A DNA stretch of 64,000 nucleotides from Bacillota bacterium. GTDB lineage: Bacteria > Bacillota > Syntrophomonadia > Syntrophomonadales > DTU052. Position numbers and translations under genes: made by a program. Below the pieces are notes generated by a model that worked only from the letters and a program-made list of their open reading frames with translations, was not told the origin of the DNA and did not search any database. Positions within the stretch are counted from its first letter, which is position 1. Each line of letters starts with the position of its first letter. Shown here piece by piece: positions 51,684 through 60,947 of this stretch. The DNA lies in contig JAKOVY010000013.1 of the NCBI GenBank assembly GCA_029781825.1, positions 33,119 to 97,118 of the forward strand. Direction: 5' to 3'.

Positions 51684-52466
51684 TTGACTATTCTTGAGGC
51701 AGTTATATTGGGACTTGTACAGGGTCTAACCGAATTCTTACCGGTGAGCAGTTCAGGCCATCTTGTCATCTTTCAGCACCTGCTTAAGGTTCAGGAACCC
51801 CCGCTGACGTTTGACACCCTGGTACATTTGGGAACACTCATACCTGTATTCATTATCTTCTGGAAGGATATTGCCGATATAATAAATAGACCGTTTTCCC
51901 GCCTGCCGCTGTTGATCGTGGTGGGATGCATCCCGGCGGCTGTTATGGGTATCGGCCTCGAGCCTATGTTTGAAAAGGCATTCGAGTCGCTTTTGGTGGT
52001 GGGCATCGGACTTCTAATAACCGGGGGCATTCTGGTATTATCAGAAAAAGTGGCAGCCAGTAATATAAGGAATAAAAACTGGTCAACCATGACCGCTTGG
52101 GATGCTTTGTTGATCGGGGTAATGCAGGGTATTGCCATAACGCCGGGCATTTCCCGTTCCGGTTCCACCATTGCCGGCAGCCTCTTGCGGGGTTTGGACC
52201 GAGAGTATGCAGCGCGTTTCTCGTTCCTGCTGTCAATTCCCGCAATCCTGGGGGCGAGTTTGCTGCAGCTTAAGGATTTGCCGGCCGGTGCCTTTGACGG
52301 TTTAAATTGGCTTCCCTATGTGATAGGACCGGCAATTGCAGCCGTTTCCGGATATATCGCCATTAAGCTGGTCTTGAGGTTTTTAAGGAGCGGACGCTTG
52401 AGCGTCTTTTCCTACTACTGCTGGGCGGTTGGAATAATTACCCTGATTTCCTATATAGTTTTTTAA
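51684..52466 (+). CDS. uppP: Undecaprenyl-diphosphatase
   Basis: LGLVQGLTEFLPVSSSGHL, GISRSGSTI. Confidence 0.95.
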   Translation: MTILEAVILGLVQGLTEFLPVSSSGHLVIFQHLLKVQEPPLTFDTLVHLGTLIPVFIIFWKDIADIINRPFSRLPLLIVVGCIPAAVMGIGLEPMFEKAFESLLVVGIGLLITGGILVLSEKVAASNIRNKNWSTMTAWDALLIGVMQGIAITPGISRSGSTIAGSLLRGLDREYAARFSFLLSIPAILGASLLQLKDLPAGAFDGLNWLPYVIGPAIAAVSGYIAIKLVLRFLRSGRLSVFSYYCWAVGIITLISYIVF

Positions 52467-52524
52467 TGAATATGGGAAAACGCGGCAATGACGAAGCTCA
52501 TTCCATCGATGGGAGGGGTGGATT

Positions 52525-54675
52525 TTGCCAAGGGCGGCCAAAAACAAGAATATCAAGAAGCAGAAGAAGCCGCGCATCGAATTGCATGCGGGTTTACTTG
52601 CAGGTATAGGTATTTTCTTGATCGCCAGTCTCTTGTATTACAGCGGGAAACCGCACGACAATGAAATTATCGGCTTGCTGGGAACCAACCTGGTTTTGGG
52701 AATGGAAAAGCTTTTCGGGCCGGTCAGTATCATACTGCCGATCTTCCTGATCCTGTGGGCAATACATATGGCCCGGGCTCGAAGTTACTGGTCTTCCCGC
52801 ATGACGGGGATAACCCTGATTTCGTGTTCAATACTGGTTTACTGCGCCATGTACCAGATCCCCAAAGGCATACTGGTATGGGAAGCGGCCCGGTCGGGAC
52901 TTGGCGGGGGTATAGTCGGCGGTCTGATTACGGTTGTTTTAATGAAATTGACCGGCACTGTCGGTACCAACCTTATCATGGGGATATCATTTCTTGCCGG
53001 GTTGCTCTTGCTCGTAAACCGTTCACTTAACGACATACAGGACATCCTGAAAGGATGGACGCAGGATACCTTGTCTTTTTTGGACCGCCTGATGTTTTAT
53101 GAAGAAGAATCCAAACCACCCGAACCGATAATCGTAGGTGCGGGGCCGGTCAAGCAGGAAGTCACACCTCCTCCACCTGTAATAGATGAAATCCAACCGC
53201 CAAAAGTGATCGAGGAACCTCCTTACATACCGTCTCCCATACGAAAAAGAGCAAATTCCGCGAACTACAACCGCCCGCCGTTGGATCTTCTTAATCCAGT
53301 GGACAGTGACAGAGCCTTTAACAAGAGCGACATTAAGGAGAGCATCAAGACTTTGGAGGACACCTTTGCCAACTTCGGGATGAAGATCAAGGTCAATCAG
53401 GTGAGCTGCGGTCCGGCGGTAACCCGTTATGAACTGCAGCCGGCTCCCGGCATCAAGGTGAGCAAAATCTTGAGCCTTACCGATGATCTGCAGCTGAGCC
53501 TTGCTGCACGGGGCATTCGAATCGAGGCTCCCATACCCGGAAAATCGGCGGTGGGTATTGAGGTGCCCAACGAGAAAATCGCCCAGGTGGGTCTGCGCAA
53601 TATCCTGGCATCAAGCCTGTTTCAGGACTCGCCGAAAACCCTCACCTTTGCTCTGGGAGAAGATATCTCCGGCAACCCGGTGGTGGCAAGCCTGGAGGAT
53701 ATGCCTCATCTGCTGATTGCCGGTTCAACCGGTTCAGGCAAGAGTGTGTGCCTCAACAGTTTAATACTGAGCCTGCTTTACAAAGCATCGCCGGAAGAGG
53801 TGAGGCTGGTTTTAATCGATCCCAAGATGGTGGAATTGACCGTTTTCAATGGGGTTCCTCACCTGATGGCCCCGGTAGTCACCGATCCCAAAAAAGCGGC
53901 CGTGGTCCTCCGCTGGATGCTTTCGGAGATGGAGAAACGCTACAAGCGGTTTTCAGAGGAAGGAGTCAGAGATATCTATCGCTTTAACGAGGTAAGTCAG
54001 GAGCGGCTGCCTTTCATTGTTATTGTAATTGATGAGTTGGCCGATCTGATGATGGTATCGCCGGTAGAAGTTGAGGATGCCATATGCAGGTTGGCCCAGA
54101 TGGCGAGAGCGGCCGGGATCCATCTGGTGGTAGCCACGCAAAGACCCTCGGTGGACGTGGTGACCGGCATTATAAAAGCGAATATTCCCTCCAGGATTGC
54201 CTTTGCCGTCTCCTCCCAGACTGACTCCCGGACCATACTGGATATGGGTGGGGCCGAAAAGCTGCTGGGACGCGGGGATATGCTGTTTTTCCCGGTTGGA
54301 GCTACCAAACCCATAAGGGTGCAGGGAGCCTACGTCTCTGATGCTGAACTGGAAAGGGTGGTTGAATACCTCCAAGCCCAGAGTAACGAAGAAATGCCGT
54401 CGATGCCGGAATGGGAGACAACCCTGGAGAGCGGATCCGATTTGGAGATGGAGGATGATCTTTTCTGGGAAGCGGTCAGGATTTTTGTGGAAACGAAAAA
54501 AGCGTCGGTGTCACTGCTGCAGCGCAAGCTTCGCGTTGGTTACGCCAGAGCCGCCCGCCTGGTGGACATCATGGAGGAAAGGGGAATTATTTCCGAGCCC
54601 GATGTAAACCGCAAGCGCGAAGTATTAATCGATGAAGAACAGCTGGAGAAGCTTCAGTCCAGGCAGGTCATGTGA
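52525..54675 (+). CDS. DNA translocase FtsK/SpoIIIE
   Basis: N-terminal TM segments, AGSTGSGKSVCLN, C-terminal gamma (winged helix) domain. Confidence 0.96.
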   Translation: MPRAAKNKNIKKQKKPRIELHAGLLAGIGIFLIASLLYYSGKPHDNEIIGLLGTNLVLGMEKLFGPVSIILPIFLILWAIHMARARSYWSSRMTGITLISCSILVYCAMYQIPKGILVWEAARSGLGGGIVGGLITVVLMKLTGTVGTNLIMGISFLAGLLLLVNRSLNDIQDILKGWTQDTLSFLDRLMFYEEESKPPEPIIVGAGPVKQEVTPPPPVIDEIQPPKVIEEPPYIPSPIRKRANSANYNRPPLDLLNPVDSDRAFNKSDIKESIKTLEDTFANFGMKIKVNQVSCGPAVTRYELQPAPGIKVSKILSLTDDLQLSLAARGIRIEAPIPGKSAVGIEVPNEKIAQVGLRNILASSLFQDSPKTLTFALGEDISGNPVVASLEDMPHLLIAGSTGSGKSVCLNSLILSLLYKASPEEVRLVLIDPKMVELTVFNGVPHLMAPVVTDPKKAAVVLRWMLSEMEKRYKRFSEEGVRDIYRFNEVSQERLPFIVIVIDELADLMMVSPVEVEDAICRLAQMARAAGIHLVVATQRPSVDVVTGIIKANIPSRIAFAVSSQTDSRTILDMGGAEKLLGRGDMLFFPVGATKPIRVQGAYVSDAELERVVEYLQAQSNEEMPSMPEWETTLESGSDLEMEDDLFWEAVRIFVETKKASVSLLQRKLRVGYARAARLVDIMEERGIISEPDVNRKREVLIDEEQLEKLQSRQVM

Positions 54676-54725
54676 TTGGCGGCCTGGGTATTGGTTCAAA
54701 AAATCGAATGAGCGGTTAAGAATAT

Positions 54726-54755
54726 GCTCCCTTACGGGGGCTGTAGTCTTTTTAT
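54726..54755 (+). terminator. Probable terminator after ftsK/spoIIIE
   Basis: gctccc-ttac-gggggc followed by U-rich tgtagtcttttta. Confidence 0.5.
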
Positions 54756-54830
54756 TGGTTAAACATTAATCATAAAACATATTGAATTGTTTGGTGCGGT
54801 TGGGTTTAAGATAAAGCCAGGGGAAAGAAA

Positions 54831-55862
54831 ATGATTAAAGATATCGAAGTTGCTGAAGCGTTAAGCCTTCAAAACCCGGTTTTCATCGATCTTCGTTCAC
54901 CGGTTGAATTCAATGACGGCCATATCCCCGGTGCGGTCAACATACCCCTTTTTTCGGACCAGGAACGTTCGGAAATCGGAACCATCTATCGTCACCAGGG
55001 ACCGGGCTCGGCAAGAAACAGAGGACTCGAGGTAGTGGCGCCCCGCCTGGCGGAAATGGTTTCCGCGATTCAAGAAAGGGCTGCAGACAGTACGATTGTT
55101 GTCTACTGTTGGCGGGGAGGAGAACGGAGCGACGCGATAGCAAAAGTCCTGGACATTATGAAGATTAAAGGGTATAGACTGGCCGGTGGCTATAAAGCTT
55201 ATCGTGCGTTCATAATCGAGCGTCTGCGGGAACTGCCTCGCAGTCGGGTGGTAGTGATCCATGGGCTGACCGGGAGCGGCAAAACCGAAATAATCAAAAG
55301 ATTGGCTGCCGACGGCCTGCCGGCGGTGGATTTGGAGGGCCTGGCCAATCACCGGGGGTCGGTTTTCGGGGGCCTGGGACTGGGGAAACAGCCGCGGCAG
55401 AAGCAATTCGATAGCATGTTATATGAAAAACTGCAGCAATTCGCCGACGAGAAATTCCTGATTGTGGAGAGCGAAAGCAGGAAAATTGGGAAACTGTTTC
55501 TGCCGGATCGCTTATATGCTATGATGAAAGAAGGGCTGCACGTCCTAATTTATGATAATTTAGAAAACCGTGTCAATAGGATATACGATGAATATGTCGT
55601 TGCATCGGGAAATACAGCGAAAGAATACATAAATTGTATGGAGGGATTGCAGCGTTATCTGGGGAAAAAGAAAACCCAAGAGATAACTAAAATGATAAGT
55701 GATGGCAATTTTCGGAATGCCATTCGAATTCTGCTTACGGATTATTACGATCCACTGTATGGTTATCCCAGTGGTCCTGACCCGCATTACTGCCTCAGCC
55801 TTGATGGAAGCGATACCAGTCAGGCTGCCGACAGGCTTGCCGCTTATCTGACCAACCTGTGA
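54831..55862 (+). CDS. mnmH: tRNA 2-selenouridine synthase
   Basis: Rhodanese domain with VVYCWRGGERSDA plus P-loop GLTGSGKTE. Confidence 0.93.
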   Translation: MIKDIEVAEALSLQNPVFIDLRSPVEFNDGHIPGAVNIPLFSDQERSEIGTIYRHQGPGSARNRGLEVVAPRLAEMVSAIQERAADSTIVVYCWRGGERSDAIAKVLDIMKIKGYRLAGGYKAYRAFIIERLRELPRSRVVVIHGLTGSGKTEIIKRLAADGLPAVDLEGLANHRGSVFGGLGLGKQPRQKQFDSMLYEKLQQFADEKFLIVESESRKIGKLFLPDRLYAMMKEGLHVLIYDNLENRVNRIYDEYVVASGNTAKEYINCMEGLQRYLGKKKTQEITKMISDGNFRNAIRILLTDYYDPLYGYPSGPDPHYCLSLDGSDTSQAADRLAAYLTNL

Positions 55863-55877
55863 AAGGAGGGATGCAGC

Positions 55878-56600
55878 CTGGAAACCTTAGGGGAGAAGCT
55901 TCGTAGATGCCGAATAAGCAAGGGCTTAACACTTGATGATGTTGAAGAGGAGACCAAAATTAGAAAATTCTATATTATGGCTCTGGAAGAGGACAACTAT
56001 CATCTGCTTCCCGCTACGGTATACGCGGCTGGATTCGTAAAACGTTATTCGCGGCTTTTGGGATTGGATGAGAATGAGATAGTACAGGAGTTCAAACGGG
56101 CGTCGGGAAGGTCCGAAACCTGGGATGATGACGAATTCGTATCAAACCGGGTCCGTGATAAAATAAATGTTCCCGTGAAGAACATAATTGCGGGGCTTTT
56201 ATTCCTGGCGATTGTCATCTGGATGGGCTCCTACCTGGTAGATTTCATGCTGCACAGGGAAGGAACTCCTGATAATCCGAGGCCGACCCCGCCGATCACG
56301 AGTAATGAACCCAACGTGGAACCTGAAGAACCGCAGACAGAAGAACCGCAGATAGTGGAAGGGGTTAATCTGCGGATAACCGGTGTCGAGTTGTGCTGGA
56401 TCAGAGCCACGGTTGATGGCGAGCTGATACCCGATACCATGCTGCAGCCCGGTCAGGTTAAAGAGATAAAAGCCAACGAAAGCATACAGCTGCATCTGGG
56501 AAATGCCGGTGGAGTACGTATTGAGTATAACGGAAAAGACATGGGAACACCCGGTGAACGCGGTAAAACCATCCGATTAACATATCCTCCGCCCGAGTGA
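55878..56600 (+). CDS. RodZ-like HTH/TM/DUF4115 protein; likely CTG start
   Basis: In-frame upstream LETLGEKLRRCRISKGLTLDDVEEETKIRKFYIMALEEDNYHLLPATVYAAGFVKRYSRLLG; aaggaggg SD 8 nt before CTG; no other start before stop at 55860. Confidence 0.8.
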   Translation: METLGEKLRRCRISKGLTLDDVEEETKIRKFYIMALEEDNYHLLPATVYAAGFVKRYSRLLGLDENEIVQEFKRASGRSETWDDDEFVSNRVRDKINVPVKNIIAGLLFLAIVIWMGSYLVDFMLHREGTPDNPRPTPPITSNEPNVEPEEPQTEEPQIVEGVNLRITGVELCWIRATVDGELIPDTMLQPGQVKEIKANESIQLHLGNAGGVRIEYNGKDMGTPGERGKTIRLTYPPPE

Positions 56601-56604
56601 CAGA

Positions 56605-56629
56605 AAAGGTCCCGCAAGGGACTTTTTTT
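56605..56629 (+). terminator. Intrinsic terminator after rodZ-like gene
   Basis: aaggtccc-gcaa-gggactttttt. Confidence 0.8.
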
Positions 56630-56732
56630 ATGGTCTGAGTTCTCGGTTTATAACATAATAAAGGAAGGTTTGTTTAATGCAAACCGTGGTTGGTCCCGAT
56701 ACAAGAAATAATAGAAGGAGACAGGATCATTA

Positions 56733-58061
56733 ATGAAAGTGGGCTTCATCAGCCTGGGGTGTTCCAAAAACCTGGTAGACACTGAACACATGATGGGGGC
56801 CTTAAAAGCGGCCGGTCACGAAATCGTTAACAACCCGGAAATGGCTGATGCGGTGGTAGTTAACACCTGCGGATTTATAAACGAGGCCAAAAAAGAAGCC
56901 ATCGACACCATAGTGGAGATGGGTTTGCTGAAAGAACAGGGAAAGTTCCGCATACTGCTCGCGACCGGTTGCCTCGCCCAGAGGTACCCCGACGAACTCC
57001 TGCAGGAATTGCCGGAATTGGATGCGGTAGTCGGGGTGAAGGATTATCTAAAGCTTCCCGCCATCCTTGATGCTTGCCTGGCGGGGGAGAGGCAAAGAGC
57101 GGTGAGCGGGTGGCCTGAAAAGTACTCGCTCCAAACCAGGAGGGTGGTTTCAACCCCTCCGGGGTGGGCTTACCTGAAAATTGCGGATGGCTGCAATAAC
57201 CGCTGTGCCTACTGTGCGATCCCTGGTATACGAGGTCCACTCCGTTCACGTCCCGGCGTCGAACTGATAAGGGAGGCACACGACCTGGCAGATTCCGGAG
57301 TCAAGGAGCTGGTGCTGGTTGCTCAGGATACTACCGCCTACGGGCGTGACCTGGATCCGGGCGAGTCACTGCCGGGTTTGGTAGAAAGACTGGGAGATAT
57401 CGACGGCATTGAATGGATCAGGGTGATGTATGCTTACCCCACCAGCAATGTGGAGGAGATACTGTCGGTACTCCAATTGAAAAAGGTGGTTCCCTACCTG
57501 GATATCCCCTTGCAGCACGGCAGTGACAGGATACTCAAGCTCATGGGACGCAGGTATAACCGTCAGGTTATTTTTGACCTGATTGAGAAGCTGCGAGAGG
57601 CGACTCCGGGGCTGGTATTGCGGACTACATTGATGACCGGATTTCCCGGAGAGTCGGAGGATGACCATCGGGAAAGCATGGAGTTGCTCGAGCGACTAGA
57701 ATTTGACTGGGCCGGGGTTTTTGCTTACAGTAAGGAGGATGGAACCGTTGCCGGCCGAATGATACCGGAGGTCTCTCCGGAGGTTGCTCAAGAACGCCGC
57801 CGTCAGCTGTTGGAGCTTCAGCAGCGTATAACCCTGAGAAAGAACCAACAGCGGGTAGGACAGCAGGCATCGGTATTGGTAGAAAGCAGGGTCTCGCCTG
57901 ACAACTACCGGGGGCGGGCGTATTTTCAAGCACCGGAGGTTGATGGGACCGTTCTTATAAAAGCCAACCGGGTTTTGGAAACGGGAAATTTTGTTACCAT
58001 CAGTTTTTCCAGGGCTTACGGCTATGACTTAATAGGAGAGGAGCAAATTGGGCCTACCTAA
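56733..58061 (+). CDS. rimO: Ribosomal protein S12 methylthiotransferase RimO
   Basis: GCSKNLVDTE, radical SAM CNNRCAYCAIP, TRAM domain. Confidence 0.96.
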   Translation: MKVGFISLGCSKNLVDTEHMMGALKAAGHEIVNNPEMADAVVVNTCGFINEAKKEAIDTIVEMGLLKEQGKFRILLATGCLAQRYPDELLQELPELDAVVGVKDYLKLPAILDACLAGERQRAVSGWPEKYSLQTRRVVSTPPGWAYLKIADGCNNRCAYCAIPGIRGPLRSRPGVELIREAHDLADSGVKELVLVAQDTTAYGRDLDPGESLPGLVERLGDIDGIEWIRVMYAYPTSNVEEILSVLQLKKVVPYLDIPLQHGSDRILKLMGRRYNRQVIFDLIEKLREATPGLVLRTTLMTGFPGESEDDHRESMELLERLEFDWAGVFAYSKEDGTVAGRMIPEVSPEVAQERRRQLLELQQRITLRKNQQRVGQQASVLVESRVSPDNYRGRAYFQAPEVDGTVLIKANRVLETGNFVTISFSRAYGYDLIGEEQIGPT

Positions 58062-58575
58062 TCTGATTACATTGGGCAGAATTTTTTTGATTCCGTTGGT
58101 AATGTTGTTCCTGTTAATCAGGGTACCCTACGGCGACTTGATTGCAGCCGTGATCTTTGCGGTGGCAGCGTTGACCGACAGCCTGGATGGGTATTTTGCG
58201 CGTTCACGCAAACAGGTTACCCGTTTAGGGGTTTTCCTGGACCCGCTGGCGGACAAGCTGTTGATAATTGCAGCCCTGGTAGCTCTGGTGGAGCTGCATC
58301 GGGTACCGGCCTGGATTGTAATGATCATAATTGCCCGAGAACTGGCGGTTACCGGCTTAAGGATGATGAAATCAGAGGAAGGCTTGGTTATACCAGCCAG
58401 CCGCTGGGGCAAGGCCAAAACTGTTTCCCAGGTGGTGGCGGTATTGCTGGTTATGCTGACCCCCTTCTATGAATCCTGGTTAACCTGGCCGCTCGGGTAC
58501 TGGGCCCTGATCGCAGCGGCCGTGATAACCATCGTTTCCGGTATTGACTACTTCCTTAAGTGGAGACTGGTTTAA
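58048..58575 (+). CDS. pgsA: CDP-diacylglycerol-glycerol-3-phosphate 3-phosphatidyltransferase
   Basis: LPNLITLGRIFLIP, DSLDGYFARSRKQVTRLGVFLDPLADK. Confidence 0.95.
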   Translation: MGLPNLITLGRIFLIPLVMLFLLIRVPYGDLIAAVIFAVAALTDSLDGYFARSRKQVTRLGVFLDPLADKLLIIAALVALVELHRVPAWIVMIIIARELAVTGLRMMKSEEGLVIPASRWGKAKTVSQVVAVLLVMLTPFYESWLTWPLGYWALIAAAVITIVSGIDYFLKWRLV

Positions 58576-58725
58576 AACGCCGGTCCGTCATAGGGCAAAT
58601 ATAAGGTTTATGCTGGCGTCGAAATGATCCCGGGGATTCCCGGGATTTTTTGTGCCCGATTCCAGTGCTTCCCTGAAGGCCGAATTAATGCTGTATGTTA
58701 TAATCCATTGGGGGAGGGCGAGATC

Positions 58726-59277
58726 ATGAAAGGTGGCAAAGAGTTCAGAATCGGACTTGCAGTGATTGCCCTGGCAGTAACCATAGCCATCTGTATGGGC
58801 GGTTACCACCTGTACATGGAATACGGAGTGAAAAAGCCGTTAACTGAAGCACTGCTCCAGGTTGATGGCGTTAAAGATGTTGAAATACAGGATGAAGAGA
58901 AAGACTGGGTAATAAGGCTGACACTGGCTAATGATGCGGATCTTAAGGCTGTTTTCCGGGAGGCCAACCGGATAGCGGCTTTGGAAATAGACGATTCGAG
59001 ATACTCCATAGAGGTGGCCGACAATCCTTCTCCGGAATTGTCATCGCTTTATGACGACCTTGAACTGGGATTGTATCAGGGGATTGCCAACAGCTCATTT
59101 ATCTGGCTTGCACAGTGGATCGATGACTATACGGCCCCACACCACACAGAATACCGGATTCAGGTCGACGACGAGAACCTGTACCTGATGTTAAGCAAGG
59201 GGGACCATTACCTGGCACGGGTAATCAAAAGAAACGCTGCAGTTGATAAAGACGGGAGGGTTGATGTGGATGCCTAA
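58726..59277 (+). CDS. Small single-pass membrane protein coupled to FtsH-like gene
   Basis: One N-terminal TM (IGLAVIALAVTIAICMGGYHLYM) and a ~150-aa soluble domain; stop overlaps the start of the next gene. Confidence 0.75.
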   Translation: MKGGKEFRIGLAVIALAVTIAICMGGYHLYMEYGVKKPLTEALLQVDGVKDVEIQDEEKDWVIRLTLANDADLKAVFREANRIAALEIDDSRYSIEVADNPSPELSSLYDDLELGLYQGIANSSFIWLAQWIDDYTAPHHTEYRIQVDDENLYLMLSKGDHYLARVIKRNAAVDKDGRVDVDA

Positions 59278-60745
59278 GGAAATTGTGATCGGCTCAGGCG
59301 TAGGGTTGATTCTTTTCATGATATTTCTCGGCATCAATGTTTTCCCAATAATACTGTTTGGCGTGCTGGCAGCCATCCTGTTCCTGATGTTTGAAGGACA
59401 GTTGCATGATAAAATAACCGGGTTCGGCACCGGCGGGAAGACGATAGCTCCCGTCACTTTTGACGACATCGGGGGTCAGGATACGGCTATTGCCGAGTTC
59501 AAGGAAGCCCTTGAGTTCCTGCTCAAGCCGTTTGATATCGAAAAAATGGGCATTCGCCCGCTAAAGGGAGTACTGCTGGTGGGACCGCCCGGCACCGGGA
59601 AAACCCTGCTGGCCAAAGCCGCAGCGAGCTATACCAAATCCGCATTTGTGGCTGCATCGGGTTCCGAGTTCATCGAGATGTACGCCGGAGTAGGTGCCAA
59701 ACGAGTCAGACAGCTGTTCAGTGAAGCCAGGAAGAAAGCAAAGCGGGAAGGAAAGAGCGGTGCCATCGTATTTATTGATGAGCTGGAGATCCTGGGAGCC
59801 AAACGCGGCAGCCATCACAGCCACATGGAATATGATCAGACATTGAATCAACTCCTGGTAGAGATGGACGGGATTGCGCATGATGCGGATACCATGTTAT
59901 TGGTAGTTGGAGCAACCAACCGGGCGGACATGCTGGACCCGGCCATCTTAAGGCCGGGGCGCTTTGACCGTCAGGTGGTTGTCAATCTCCCCGATAAGAA
60001 GGGCAGGCTCAAAATTCTCATGATCCATACGCAGAATAAGCCCCTGGCTGACGATGTGTGCCTGGAGGATATAGCCAAAGCAACCTTTGGGTTTTCCGGG
60101 GCCCAGATTGAGAGCCTGGCCAACGAAGCAGCCATACTGGCCTTAAGGGACGGGGAAGAACGTATTGCCCATAGATATTTTGTGGAGGCCATTGACAAGG
60201 TCATCCTGGGCGAGAAGCTGGATCGGCGTCTCAGCGATGAGGAGCTTCAAAGGGTCAGCATCCATGAAGCGGGACACGCTGTAGTCAGCGAACTGGTCAA
60301 GCCGGGATCGGTTTCTTCTTTAACTATAGTTCCCCGGGGTCAGGCCCTGGGGTTCATGCGGAAGAACACGCCGGAACATGACCAATACCTTTATACCAGG
60401 CAGGAACTGGAAGAACAGATAATGGTAGCCCTGGGCGGAGCCGTTGCCGAAGACATGAATTTCGGGTCCAGAAGCACCGGGGCTCGCGGTGACTTTGAAC
60501 AAGCATGGGAGCTGGCCAAGGAGATAATAAAGAGCGGGATGTCAAACCTTGGAGTAATTGCGTTAACCGAGGTGCCGAACGAGCTGGCGTTCAAGGAATG
60601 TTCCGAGATACTAAAAAGCATTGAGGAAAAGACCGCCAAGCTGCTTGAGGAAAACAGGCATCTTTTGGAAGCCGTATCATCGCGTCTCCTGGAAGAAGAA
60701 ACCCTGGAGCGGTCACGGTTTCTTGAAATTCTACAGACCGCGTGA
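59270..60745 (+). CDS. Compact FtsH-like AAA+ zinc metalloprotease lacking the usual extracytoplasmic domain
   Basis: GPPGTGKTLLAKAAA, SRH (TNRADMLDPAILRPGRFDRQV), HEAGHA, third Zn-ligand region STGARGDFEQA; N-terminal hydrophobic hairpin only. Confidence 0.88.
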   Translation: MPKEIVIGSGVGLILFMIFLGINVFPIILFGVLAAILFLMFEGQLHDKITGFGTGGKTIAPVTFDDIGGQDTAIAEFKEALEFLLKPFDIEKMGIRPLKGVLLVGPPGTGKTLLAKAAASYTKSAFVAASGSEFIEMYAGVGAKRVRQLFSEARKKAKREGKSGAIVFIDELEILGAKRGSHHSHMEYDQTLNQLLVEMDGIAHDADTMLLVVGATNRADMLDPAILRPGRFDRQVVVNLPDKKGRLKILMIHTQNKPLADDVCLEDIAKATFGFSGAQIESLANEAAILALRDGEERIAHRYFVEAIDKVILGEKLDRRLSDEELQRVSIHEAGHAVVSELVKPGSVSSLTIVPRGQALGFMRKNTPEHDQYLYTRQELEEQIMVALGGAVAEDMNFGSRSTGARGDFEQAWELAKEIIKSGMSNLGVIALTEVPNELAFKECSEILKSIEEKTAKLLEENRHLLEAVSSRLLEEETLERSRFLEILQTA

Positions 60746-60781
60746 ACGGTTTTTGAGCTTAGCCGGAAAGGTTATCATATT

Positions 60782-60819
60782 AGCAGAGCATGTGATACCG
60801 GTTGCATGCTCTGCTTTTT
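60782..60819 (+). terminator. Strong intrinsic terminator after ftsH-like gene
   Basis: Perfect 11-bp stem agcagagcatg/catgctctgct followed by tttt. Confidence 0.88.
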
Positions 60820-60947
60820 GATTGGCTCTGACTGCTTGCTGATAGGCTCCGGACGGCATCCGGTTAATGTGAACGACAGCAACCGGAAGAATTGAGGAAA
60901 CCTGTTTAATTTATACTAAGCAGCAGTAAAAAATGGAGGGCAAGGAC

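Noticed and set aside
55878-56600. Treating the rodZ-like gene as N-terminally truncated
   Set aside because: Upstream in-frame sequence encodes the complete HTH N-terminus with a good SD before CTG.
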